Shown: one piece after another, positions 47,536 through 55,763 of the stretch
Layout of the letters: each line of letters starts with the position of its first letter
Numbering within the stretch: position 1 is the stretch's first letter
DNA from: Nostoc sp. UHCC 0870
GTDB lineage: Bacteria; Cyanobacteriota; Cyanobacteriia; Cyanobacteriales; Nostocaceae
NCBI RefSeq assembly: GCF_022063185.1
Contig: NZ_CP091913.1
Span: 3,794,001 to 3,858,000, forward strand
Reading direction: 5' to 3'
DNA: 64,000 nt
Notes under the pieces: model-generated
What the model was told of the DNA's origin: nothing
Database searches by the model: none
Seen by the model: the letters and a program-made list of their open reading frames with translations, nothing else
Program-made: the position numbers and the translations under genes

Positions 47536-47905
47536 ATGAAGCCGTATCACATTAATATTTTCTACAGTAAAGAAGATGAAGTTTATATTGCTGACAAGTA
47601 GAACGGCGTAAATAATTAAAGGTTTGTAGTAAGGACTTTAGTCCTAAAATAAGGACTGAAGTCCTTACTACGAACTCTGTCACAATAACTTTATATTACT
47701 CAGCAAGCCCTACTTAACATAGTTAGGTTTATTCCCACCGACTTACTTCTTCCTGATTTAAAATATTGCTCAGGATTTGGTTTAACTGAAGAAGAAGCGA
47801 AGCACTGCAAGAAGTTCTGAAAGCTAAAGCTACTTAATTAGAAGCGGCGGAAATAGAAGGTAAACCGATTCCAATCGCAGTATTAAGTCTCAAAGAAAGC
47901 AGCCA
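47536..47905 (+). pseudogene. HicB-like antitoxin remnant interrupted by repeat DNA
   Basis: ATG at 47536 opens MKPYHINIFYSKEDEVYIAD, the start of a HicB-like antitoxin, and stops at once in foreign sequence. About 170 bp later the missing part resumes: PDLKYCSGFGLTEEEA, then a frameshift, EVLKAKAT, a stop, and LEAAEIEGKPIPIAVLS. The gap contains the hairpin element at 47626-47671. At least three lesions are present. No HicA toxin partner was found. Confidence 0.65.
47626..47671. repeat. Dispersed hairpin element, second copy
   Basis: GTAGTAAGGACTTTAGTCCT and its near complement ending CCTTACTAC fold into a hairpin, closely related to the copy at 25768-25817. It lies inside the broken HicB-like gene. 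Confidence 0.75.
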
Positions 47906-48009
47906 GTTGCAGATACCCTCGAAGTGACTACTCGCCAGGTGGAACGTTTCCTCAAGCAATACTATGATGACCAATTATCAGAATCAGCAGAGGAAGAAAT
48001 TTACAGCAA
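47906..48009 (+). pseudogene. Helix-turn-helix fragment, possible transposase remnant
   Basis: One plus-strand frame reads KQPVADTLEVTTRQVERFLK, then QYYDDQLSESAEEE, the pattern of an N-terminal helix-turn-helix in Mu/IS-type transposases. It has no start and runs into the 3' end of the convergent NTPase gene. Low support. Confidence 0.3.
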
Positions 48010-50856
48010 TCAGCTTTTTAATGCCCTCTCTTTCACCCATTGCTTTAACAGAGGAACTTCAAAATCATATTTTCCATTGATTTCTTGTAAGATATGATAA
48101 CGTACCAGGCGTTTTAATACCTTTTTCGCAATTGGGGTATTAATAGAAATTAAATTATCTCTCTTGGCAACTTGTAATAATAATTCTTGACCAATTGCTA
48201 TTTCTTCTGGGTTTGTGCCTGTAAATTCTGTCCAAATATTTGTAAAATAAGGTTCACCAGAAGTAAATGCCTCATTAACAGCAGCTTGCAGGAGTTCAGG
48301 AGTAATTAAATCAGTACGGTTAAAGTTAGCTTGATTCACCATTGATGCACCTAATAATTGCAAGCAGTACGGGTGACAATTGGTAAGCTTTAATAGTTCT
48401 TCTACAATACCTGTATCGTAACGCATTTTAAAAGCTGGGTCTGGATTCAGCAGTAATTCCTCAGCTTCATTAGGTTCAAGATAGACCATTTCTATCGGCA
48501 CAACACTAATAAAATAACTACTCCAATTTGGACCTAGTTCTTCTAAAGTTTGCACACCCGAAAAAAGAAAGCCGAGTTGTGCATAATGTTGAATTAAGTG
48601 GCGCAGTTGGTCAAATAAACGTAGAGTTAGCTGTCCATTGCAAATGGCAGTGCCTATTTTTTCAAATTCATCAAGGTTGAGAAGGATGCGCCGTTCTCCA
48701 ATTTGCTCAAGTGCTTCATCTAACCAATCTTCTAAGGTGGTGTAGGGACTAGCTTGAAATTGGGGACGTTTGGGAATATTGGGTAATTGAATGCCTTGAC
48801 TTTTGCAGTCTTTATGAATTGCACGGACTAAGCCATAACAAAAATCTGATTCTTTGGTAGTGATGGCAGCACTTTGCATATCCAAAAACACGGGGAGGAT
48901 ATCACTAGGAAGCAGGCGAGGTAAGTTATACAAAAATGAAGTTTTGCCACAGCGACGGGGGCCATGTAACACAAGAGTGGGACGATCTCGGTCTAAAACT
49001 CGACGGACAACTTTATCAGCAAATCGCTGACGACCTTTAAATAAATCTCTTTGCTCAAGGCGTACCGGATTACCGAATTGAAAGGGATTGATTAGTTCGC
49101 CTTGAGAGAGTGTGCGTTGTTTTCTTTGTTCCCCTTTAATAACTATTTGCCAACGTTCTAGTACAGGTTTCCAGCATTTAATTGCTTCGTTGTTCAGTCC
49201 CAGTGAAGGTAATTGAAATTGTAACTGAACAAGATTATTATTGATTCGTTCTAATCCTCTTTCTCGTAAGGCTATATTTTTATTTTCGAGAGCAGATTGA
49301 ATATCTCTAATAATAGTTTGTAACCGAGGAAGTAGGATAGAAAGTTCGGGTTTTACTTTTGGTGAGGGTGTTTCTGTAGTGGAGATATCACTGTCAGAAT
49401 CAAGGTGATAGAAGGGGGAAATCAGGAAGGGTAAGATAGGATGATCTGAGTCAGCAGTAAAAAGTAGTTTTGGGATATTTTGAATTGGCTGGAGTTGGTC
49501 AGCGACAATTTGCGGTAAGGCATTTTGCAACGTTATTTGTAATCCTGGTAAGGAAAAATTTTGGGTATATTGAAAGATGTTTAAAGCTTGTTGCGGATTG
49601 CTACGAAAAGCGGAAATGAAAAGTTGCTCGTGATTAGGTAATGGTAAAGGTAGTTGGAGGAGTTCACTGGTATAGGGAGGTAAGCATTGAAGTAATTGCA
49701 ATGCTTGAGGACGGAGGCGATTAATAATTGATGTGAAAAAACTGAAAGGAACGAAGAAAAAATATTCGATGATTCTGTAATAGCTAACTAAGGTTACGGG
49801 TATAACTAATGCTGATAGCCATCCTAAATTTTGGGCAGAAAGAGCTATTAATATCACTGTAGCAGTGACAAAAATTATATTGTTTTTTGTTGATGTAAGA
49901 GCAAAGGCTATTAAAGCTGCAAAAGCTAAAAACCAAGGAAGTGGTAAAGTAGCTCCTCCCGCCACGACGAACGCCACGACTCCCGCCACGACTCCCGCCA
50001 CGATTCCCGCCACGACGACCGCCACGACTCCCGCCACGACTCTCGCCACGACTCTCGCCACTCTTCCCGCCACGACGACCGCCACGATTCCCGCCACGAC
50101 TCCCGCCACTCTTCCCGCCACGACGACCGCCACGACGACCGCCACGACGACCGCCACGACTCCCGTCACGACTCCCGCCACGACGACCGCCACTCCGGCC
50201 TCATCATCACTATCTACAATATTTCCTCTCAATAAAAATAGAAAAAAGCCTATGATTATAGTTAAGAACAGTGGAAACAACCAGTTTTGAGCAGCTAACC
50301 ATCCTCCTAACATCACACTGATTGTTCCTCCTAGCACCATCGCATTACGAGCCTGGGAAAGATTTTTTTGTTTGAAAAAAAATAAAACTAACCAAGTAGT
50401 TAATGATAAGGATATTCCTAAAACTGCAAGAGATATGTCAATTTGAGGTAAAGGAGGTAAAAGTTTGATAGCTTCGGTTAATCCATCTAACCAGCTATTA
50501 GGTGGTTGCAATATGACTATCCACCACAACCAAGGGATGACAAGTCCTACAGGCAGAAAAAAAACTGCTATTACATAAGCAATTAAGATTACACAAGGTA
50601 ACTGCAACCAATCTAGCAATTGATTACTTGTAATTAGTCTAAAAATCAGAGGAATATTAAAAATAAATATTATTGATAGATACTGACTAATAAATCGAAA
50701 ATGTCCAAAACCTAAAATATTTGCAAAACTTGTATCTGGTTTGTGTCCGTTTTCTTTCTTTTGAGGACACCATTCATTCATGCGTTGCTGAAGTCTGGAA
50801 GGACAAAACATTGCCCACCAAAACAATTCCCAAGTTTCCCTTAAAAACAGTAACAT
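48010..50856 (-). CDS. Multi-span membrane STAND/AAA-type NTPase with Val/Ala/Gly repeat segment
   Basis: 948 residues. Residues about 40-380 hold many hydrophobic helices (about 55-75, 85-118, 140-160, 172-210, 305-360). Inside them, 221-301, lies a stretch made almost only of Val, Ala and Gly (VVAG, VVAV units with a few Arg). From 590 a second part begins with INPFQFGNPV, then a P-loop at 632-640 (GPRRCGKTS), Walker B at about 724-731 (ILLNLDEFE) and a winged-helix-like C-terminus. The lead-in NPF..G.PV and the P-loop type match those of the protease-NTPase encoded just upstream (40 bp apart, same strand), so both belong to one operon. No DNase, TIR or other classic effector is seen; the membrane part could be the effector (pore) or an anchor. 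Ribosome site weak. Confidence 0.75.
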   Translation of the reverse strand: MLLFLRETWELFWWAMFCPSRLQQRMNEWCPQKKENGHKPDTSFANILGFGHFRFISQYLSIIFIFNIPLIFRLITSNQLLDWLQLPCVILIAYVIAVFFLPVGLVIPWLWWIVILQPPNSWLDGLTEAIKLLPPLPQIDISLAVLGISLSLTTWLVLFFFKQKNLSQARNAMVLGGTISVMLGGWLAAQNWLFPLFLTIIIGFFLFLLRGNIVDSDDEAGVAVVVAGVVTGVVAVVVAVVVAVVVAGRVAGVVAGIVAVVVAGRVARVVARVVAGVVAVVVAGIVAGVVAGVVAFVVAGGATLPLPWFLAFAALIAFALTSTKNNIIFVTATVILIALSAQNLGWLSALVIPVTLVSYYRIIEYFFFVPFSFFTSIINRLRPQALQLLQCLPPYTSELLQLPLPLPNHEQLFISAFRSNPQQALNIFQYTQNFSLPGLQITLQNALPQIVADQLQPIQNIPKLLFTADSDHPILPFLISPFYHLDSDSDISTTETPSPKVKPELSILLPRLQTIIRDIQSALENKNIALRERGLERINNNLVQLQFQLPSLGLNNEAIKCWKPVLERWQIVIKGEQRKQRTLSQGELINPFQFGNPVRLEQRDLFKGRQRFADKVVRRVLDRDRPTLVLHGPRRCGKTSFLYNLPRLLPSDILPVFLDMQSAAITTKESDFCYGLVRAIHKDCKSQGIQLPNIPKRPQFQASPYTTLEDWLDEALEQIGERRILLNLDEFEKIGTAICNGQLTLRLFDQLRHLIQHYAQLGFLFSGVQTLEELGPNWSSYFISVVPIEMVYLEPNEAEELLLNPDPAFKMRYDTGIVEELLKLTNCHPYCLQLLGASMVNQANFNRTDLITPELLQAAVNEAFTSGEPYFTNIWTEFTGTNPEEIAIGQELLLQVAKRDNLISINTPIAKKVLKRLVRYHILQEINGKYDFEVPLLKQWVKERALKS
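49955..50200 (-). repeat. 12-bp tandem repeats coding Val-Val-Ala-Gly
   Basis: About twenty units of CCCGCCACGACT or CCCGCCACGACG type on the plus strand; read on the minus strand they give VVAG, VVAV and occasional RVAG. Third positions vary little, so the array is young. The complementary frame is open too but is a shadow. Confidence 0.88.
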
Positions 50857-50896
50857 TTTATTTTAAATTTGATAGTAAAATTGTTGATTTTTTGCT

Positions 50897-52471
50897 TTAT
50901 CTTTGAGCTTTCACAAATTCTGCAAACACACTACTAAATAAACCCCCATCCTCCCTTAATAAACCATGACGCTGAAGCCTATCTACAATTGCTGGAGTAG
51001 GAAAAGGTAAATTACCTCCTCCTAATTGATAACGCAATGCTAAACGTTCAACTTCAGTTAAATCTTTCCACAGTTCCTCAAAACGAGGCTGTGCCTGAAA
51101 AATAAACTCATTTTTAGCGTTTTCTTGATTCTCATATTGCCAAAACATCGCCCCTGCCATCTGCACATAGTAGGGCAATCCCCCTGCCATATTATCTACC
51201 CATTCTAAAAGAGCAGAGTTAGGCGTAAATCCTTTCTGGATGATACTTTGCCAAGCTTCATCCTCTAATGTTCCTAAAATAGTTGTACTGAAAATATTGG
51301 CGAAAGGAGAACCCAGACTTAAAGTTTCGTAAACCTCAGTCAGAGGGCGTTTGCTGGCAATAACCATTGTTAATAACCCCGCAGAAGCTTTAGAACGCCA
51401 ATCTTCACCCCAATCCTGAAACAATTCTAATCTTTCTTTTTTACTAGCAATGGCTTCAAATTCATCTAATAAAATAATTAAACGATACCCTTCATCTACT
51501 AACACCTGTAAGCCATCTTCTACTGCAAAGCCATCTTCATTATCTTCCTTTGACCAAGGAAAACTTCCTGTTAGTTTCTGAATTCCTCGCCTTAAACCTT
51601 CAATAATCCCCTCTGGAGTATGAAAATTTCGATTTGTTAAATCTAAGGCAACAACTAAAGGCTTTTGTGCTGGGGAACAAAATTCGTTGATTCTTTCTTT
51701 GATATATCGCAGTAGAGAAGATTTTCCATTGCGTCGCAATCCTACCAAGTTGAGACATTGAGGACTAATAGCACCAATACGATTTTTAATCTCTAAAATC
51801 TCTCTCTTCCTGCCGTAAAACCTTTGTGGAGGAACAGGAGAACCATATTCAAAGGGATTTTCACCTTTGGATTTTTGTTGATGAAATTCTTTATTCTGTT
51901 GGAAAATCTCTGGAAATTTTTCTTTAATAAGTTGAGCCGAAACAGCCCTTCCCCCTAAGTCATTATCTTCATCACGAGAAAGATGCACAACACCACATAC
52001 CTTTCCTGTTCGCAAATTTAGCAAAGGCGAACCACTAAAGCCAGAAATAACTTGCCCTTGCTTTAATTTATAGAGAGTAATATCCTGTTTAAAACTTATT
52101 CCTTCATATTTAAAACTTGCCGAATCTCCTTGAGAATAATCAACTTCGCTATTCTTGGGATAACCAAAAATATATAAATCATCGTTGAGATTAGGTTCTG
52201 CACTATCCAATTCAACGCAGGGATGAAGCAAACTATCTTCTTGTAATTTCAGTAAAGCTAAATCAATAGGATATTTGCAGAATTGTGTAACTTTAGCTGT
52301 GTAATTCTGGTTTTCTGCTTTCCAGAATACCTGCATTGGGTTATCTTTCGCAGATTCAACGACATGGGCGCAGGTGAGTATCCAATTTGGCGCAATAAAA
52401 AAACCTGTTCCTTGACTACCAGCTACATTCAAGCGCACTGTACAGCATTGCAATTCATCTTTATTGGTCAT
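50897..52471 (-). CDS. Trypsin-like serine protease fused to STAND-type NTPase
   Basis: 524 residues. Residues 1-190 are a chymotrypsin-fold protease with full triad: His36 (LTCAHVVES), Asp70 (YPIDLALLKL) and Ser146 (SGFSGSPLLN). There is no signal peptide, so it is intracellular. From about 204 the NPFEYGSPV lead-in and FYGRKREI precede a P-loop NTPase (Walker A 244-251, GLRRNGKS; Walker B at 333-338, LLDEFE, with Asp336 and Glu337), ending in a winged-helix-like C-terminus. This is the architecture of NTP-controlled conflict systems, where nucleotide-driven assembly would switch on the protease. AGGTGAG is well placed before the ATG. Middle gene of three; 61 bp behind the Trypco1-like gene and 40 bp ahead of the membrane NTPase. 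Confidence 0.85.
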   Translation of the reverse strand: MTNKDELQCCTVRLNVAGSQGTGFFIAPNWILTCAHVVESAKDNPMQVFWKAENQNYTAKVTQFCKYPIDLALLKLQEDSLLHPCVELDSAEPNLNDDLYIFGYPKNSEVDYSQGDSASFKYEGISFKQDITLYKLKQGQVISGFSGSPLLNLRTGKVCGVVHLSRDEDNDLGGRAVSAQLIKEKFPEIFQQNKEFHQQKSKGENPFEYGSPVPPQRFYGRKREILEIKNRIGAISPQCLNLVGLRRNGKSSLLRYIKERINEFCSPAQKPLVVALDLTNRNFHTPEGIIEGLRRGIQKLTGSFPWSKEDNEDGFAVEDGLQVLVDEGYRLIILLDEFEAIASKKERLELFQDWGEDWRSKASAGLLTMVIASKRPLTEVYETLSLGSPFANIFSTTILGTLEDEAWQSIIQKGFTPNSALLEWVDNMAGGLPYYVQMAGAMFWQYENQENAKNEFIFQAQPRFEELWKDLTEVERLALRYQLGGGNLPFPTPAIVDRLQRHGLLREDGGLFSSVFAEFVKAQR

Positions 52472-52532
52472 TAATTGCTCTCACCTAGCATCTTTATAAA
52501 AAAGATTACAATAACTGTGAGGTAATTAAATG

Positions 52533-52844
52533 TTATTTACCCCATTCCATCGTAATTTCTAGGTTAGCTGTGCCTGTTCCTTTGACAATTAAAGCAGTTA
52601 GTTGTCCTGACTCAACTCCAATTTGTAAACCTAGTTTGACACTAAATTTATCTGGTTTGACTGTCTCACCAATATCTTTTAATGTACCGGCAACATCTTC
52701 AGCAATGGATTTAATTATTTCTGTTGCTTGTTGAAAGACTCTGATTTCAGCAGAAACAGGTTGTTCCCCTATAGGTGTAACCTCTACGTTAATTATTCTG
52801 CCGTCAGAAAGTTTAAGGGGGACAATTTTGGTTTTCTCCGCCAT
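52533..52844 (-). CDS. Trypsin-co-occurring domain 1 (Trypco1 / CU044_2847-like) protein
   Basis: 103 residues, beta-rich. Pattern: MAEKTKIVPLKLSDGRIINV EVTP, a helix (QQATEIIKSIAEDVAGTLKD) and a final strand pair with FSVKLGLQIGVESGQLTALI and the ending ANLEITMEW. This fits the Trypco1 domain, which computational work from the Aravind group found linked to trypsin-like proteases in NTP-dependent conflict systems. Here it is the first gene of the operon with exactly such a protease, which supports the call. Its biochemical role is unknown; a protease regulator, substrate or sensor adaptor are options. Confidence 0.78.
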   Translation of the reverse strand: MAEKTKIVPLKLSDGRIINVEVTPIGEQPVSAEIRVFQQATEIIKSIAEDVAGTLKDIGETVKPDKFSVKLGLQIGVESGQLTALIVKGTGTANLEITMEWGK

Positions 52845-52994
52845 ACTTAATTTTTCCTGTTAATTTTTATGCTGTAGTTTTTGTAAAAAGATAGACTGAG
52901 TATAATAAGTAACGCATATTCGTTCTAGTAATACAGACGCAGGTTCATCATCAATTTGCGAATTGCGACGAATAATGTGCGAATGTACAACAAA

Positions 52995-53068
52995 TCGGGA
53001 TGACTGGATTCGAACCAGCGGCCCCTTCGTCCCGAACGAAGTGCGCTACCAAGCTGCGCCACATCCCG
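52995..53068 (-). tRNA. tRNA-Pro (anticodon CGG)
   Basis: The minus strand gives the 7-bp acceptor stem CGGGATG/CATCCCG, the D-loop AGCTTGGTAGC, the anticodon stem-loop ACTTCG-TTCGGGA-CGAAGG with anticodon CGG, and the T-arm GGTTCGAATCC. The discriminator is A and CCA is not encoded. The 3' end faces the accessory island. Confidence 0.95.
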
Positions 53069-53253
53069 TAAATTTAGACATATGCCTAAACATAGCACAA
53101 ATTAGGACTAATACTAAAAATTTGATTAGCCCAAGTCTTTAGCTCAAAGTAGATGTGGTCTTTAGGTTTGCTGCTTCTGAAAGCTGATGAATTCAGCGAA
53201 GGATTTGCTTGCTAGGATTAGATTTATAAAACTTTTAGTGGTAAGAGTGGATT

Positions 53254-54147
53254 GTGACTGTTAAACCAGACTGGTTACGAGTTAAAGCACCCCAATGGGA
53301 GCGCGTTGGCAATGTTAAAGAGATTTTACGCGATTTAGCACTGAATACAGTTTGTGAGGAAGCTTCTTGTCCAAATATTGGCGAATGCTTCCAAGCAGGT
53401 ACAGCTACATTTTTGATTATGGGGCCGGCTTGCACTCGTGCTTGTCCTTACTGTGATATTGACTTTGACAAAAAACCCAAAGCTTTAGACCCCACAGAAC
53501 CATCACGGTTAGCAGAAGCTGTACGCCGGATGAAACTTAATCATGTGGTGATTACCTCTGTTAACAGAGATGACTTAGCAGATGGTGGTGCTACTCAATT
53601 TGTGCGGTGCATTGAAGCAGTGCGGACAGTTTCACCACACACCACAATAGAGGTACTGATTCCTGATTTATGTGGTAACTGGGATGCTTTAAAGATAATT
53701 CTGCAAGCTGCACCAGAGGTATTAAATCACAATACCGAAACAGTACCAAGTTTATATCGACGGGTGCGACCCCAAGGGAACTACGATCGCAGTATAGAAT
53801 TACTCAAACTAAGCCGCCAAATAGCCCCTTGGGTGTACACTAAATCTGGGATTATGGTTGGACTTGGTGAAACCGATGCCGAAATTCGGCAAGTTATGCA
53901 AGACCTACGCTCTGTAGATTGTGATATCTTGACCATTGGACAATACTTGCAACCCAGTCAAAAACACTTGCAAGTACAAGGTTTTATCACTCCAGAACAA
54001 TTTGCTTCATGGCAAGCTTACGGTGAAGAGTTAGGATTTTTACAAGTTGTATCATCCCCATTGACCAGAAGTTCTTACCATGCTGAACAAGTGCGAGAAC
54101 TTATGAAGCTTCACCCACGAAAGAGAGTGCTGAGTATTGAGTCGTGA
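53254..54147 (+). CDS. lipA: Lipoyl synthase
   Basis: 297 residues from a GTG start at 53254. LipA inserts two sulfur atoms into octanoyl chains on lipoyl domains. The radical-SAM cluster motif [11 protein letters not shown] is clear, and the auxiliary-cluster motif [12 protein letters not shown] lies before it. Other family words: [36 protein letters not shown] and [20 protein letters not shown], and the C-terminal [13 protein letters not shown] with the conserved RSSYHA. Followed closely by gpsA on the same strand with a TTTTGAATT repeat in the gap. Confidence 0.96.
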   Translation: MTVKPDWLRVKAPQWERVGNVKEILRDLALNTVCEEASCPNIGECFQAGTATFLIMGPACTRACPYCDIDFDKKPKALDPTEPSRLAEAVRRMKLNHVVITSVNRDDLADGGATQFVRCIEAVRTVSPHTTIEVLIPDLCGNWDALKIILQAAPEVLNHNTETVPSLYRRVRPQGNYDRSIELLKLSRQIAPWVYTKSGIMVGLGETDAEIRQVMQDLRSVDCDILTIGQYLQPSQKHLQVQGFITPEQFASWQAYGEELGFLQVVSSPLTRSSYHAEQVRELMKLHPRKRVLSIES

Positions 54148-54181
54148 GTATTTTGAATTTTGAATTTTGAATTTTGAATTC
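54148..54181. repeat. TTTTGAATTTTGAATT repeat between lipA and gpsA
   Basis: Four TTTTGAA-type heptamers fill the 40-bp gap and run over the possible TTG start of gpsA. Confidence 0.8.
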
Positions 54182-54190
54182 CTAAGAGTA

Positions 54191-55114
54191 GTGCAAGGAA
54201 ATACAGTAGCAATTTTGGGTGCAGGTGCTTGGGGTGCAGCTTTGGCGAAGCTAGCAGCAGAAAACGGTCATAGGGTGCGTGTGTGGTCACGCCACGGATC
54301 TGCAACATTGGCAGATGTTCTACAAGATGCTCAAATAGTTCTGTCTGCTATCTCCATGAAAGGGGTGAGAGAAGTTGCATCTCAAGTACATTCTTTCACC
54401 CCTTCACTAGAAACTATATTTGTGACGGCGACAAAAGGACTAGAACCAGAAACGATCTGTACGCCTTCACAAATTTGGCAATCAACATTTCCTGAAAATC
54501 CCGTAGTTGTGCTGTCGGGGCCGAATTTATCTAAAGAAATTGAACAGTCATTACCAGCCGCCACGGTGGTAGCCAGTCGTGAACCTACAGCCGCCGAAAC
54601 GGTGCAGCTGGTATTTTCTTCCTCTCGGTTTCGAGTTTATACCAATCCTGATCCGGTGGGAGTGGAACTAGGTGGGACACTCAAGAATGTGATGGCGATC
54701 GCAGCTGGGGTTTGTGATGGCTTACATTTAGGAACTAATGCCAAAGCCGCTTTAGTGACTCGCGGACTCACAGAAATGGTTCGCATTGGCAACTGCTGGG
54801 GTGCGAAAATGGAAACCTTTTATGGTTTATCTGGTCTAGGAGACCTGTTAGCTACCTGTAATAGTCCTTTAAGTCGTAATTACCAAGTTGGCTATCAGCT
54901 AGCTGGTGGTAATTCACTTGCAGAAATTCTCGCTAAGTTACCAGGAACTGCCGAAGGGGTTAATACTTGTCAGGTGTTAGTACAACTAGCTAGGCAAAAA
55001 AATATAGTTATCCCGATTACCGAGCAAGTTTATCGATTATTACAAGGTGAAGTCACTCCCGAACAAGCCCTTGATGAACTTATGTTGAGAGATATTAAAG
55101 CAGAGTACGAGTAG
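54191..55114 (+). CDS. gpsA: Glycerol-3-phosphate dehydrogenase [NAD(P)+]
   Basis: 307 residues from the GTG at 54191; the frame also opens at a TTG at 54167, but that stretch is repeat DNA. GpsA reduces dihydroxyacetone phosphate to sn-glycerol-3-phosphate for phospholipid synthesis. The NAD-binding loop VAILGAGAWGAALAKLAAE, the substrate region VVLSGPNLSKEIEQSLPAAT, the catalytic Lys in LGGTLKNVMAIAAGVCDGL and YGLSGLGDLLATCNSPLSRN are present. Probable operon with lipA. Confidence 0.94.
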   Translation: MQGNTVAILGAGAWGAALAKLAAENGHRVRVWSRHGSATLADVLQDAQIVLSAISMKGVREVASQVHSFTPSLETIFVTATKGLEPETICTPSQIWQSTFPENPVVVLSGPNLSKEIEQSLPAATVVASREPTAAETVQLVFSSSRFRVYTNPDPVGVELGGTLKNVMAIAAGVCDGLHLGTNAKAALVTRGLTEMVRIGNCWGAKMETFYGLSGLGDLLATCNSPLSRNYQVGYQLAGGNSLAEILAKLPGTAEGVNTCQVLVQLARQKNIVIPITEQVYRLLQGEVTPEQALDELMLRDIKAEYE

Positions 55115-55118
55115 ATAG

Positions 55119-55181
55119 GGGACAGGGGACAGGGGACAGGTGACAGGTGACAGGGGACAGGTGACAGGTGACAGGGGGACA
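55119..55181. repeat. GGGACAG/GTGACAG STRR array
   Basis: About nine heptamers of GGGACAG or GTGACAG type just after gpsA. The same heptamers occur in frame in cobN (62505-62595 and 59870-59910). Confidence 0.85.
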
Positions 55182-55763
55182 GCTTATATATTTTTAAGCT
55201 AAACCTATACATTGCTAGGAGGAAATATGAAGACAGGTTGAGTGAATGCTAACTAAGTGTGAAGTGTTGATGAAAAAGTGCTAACTGTGAACAATTTAAT
55301 AATTGAAAGTATCACTTGTAACAGACTACTCAAGCACCTATGATCATCTATATACCTTGATTTATTCCCAAAAAATCCCTAGAAAAAATTAGAAAATCGT
55401 CAGGAAATCACTTTCATATCCATGTAGATGTGACTATACCGATGAGGAATATGATTTCCACTGAAATATGTTTATACAAAATACCAAAGTAGCAATTAAT
55501 ATCTATCAATGTTGAAATGCTGACTCGGTAGTTCGGAATTTAAAGCCTGATTGTGTACTTGAATAGCTATTGGTTCAATCAAAAGTTCAGCAGCCGAGTC
55601 TAGTTCGGTTTTCATGCTTGACAGAGAACCAGTAAATTGTTTCGCAAAAAAAACATTACTGGAATTCTCAACCGTGTTAGTTAATCTAAAATCACGGGAA
55701 CAATAGCAACAGTTAAATAGCTGACCGCAATCTATTGTTACCTGGAGCCATAGAGACGATTTT
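55182..55763. other. Long leader region upstream of sigC
   Basis: About 580 bp, AT-rich, no gene. It must hold the sigC promoter(s) and a leader; no box could be supported by reading alone. Confidence 0.4.

Noticed and set aside
49865-50290. Thr/Ala/Pro-rich plus-strand frame opposite the membrane NTPase
   Set aside because: It is the complement of the VVAG repeat; the minus-strand gene has clear P-loop and membrane domains.
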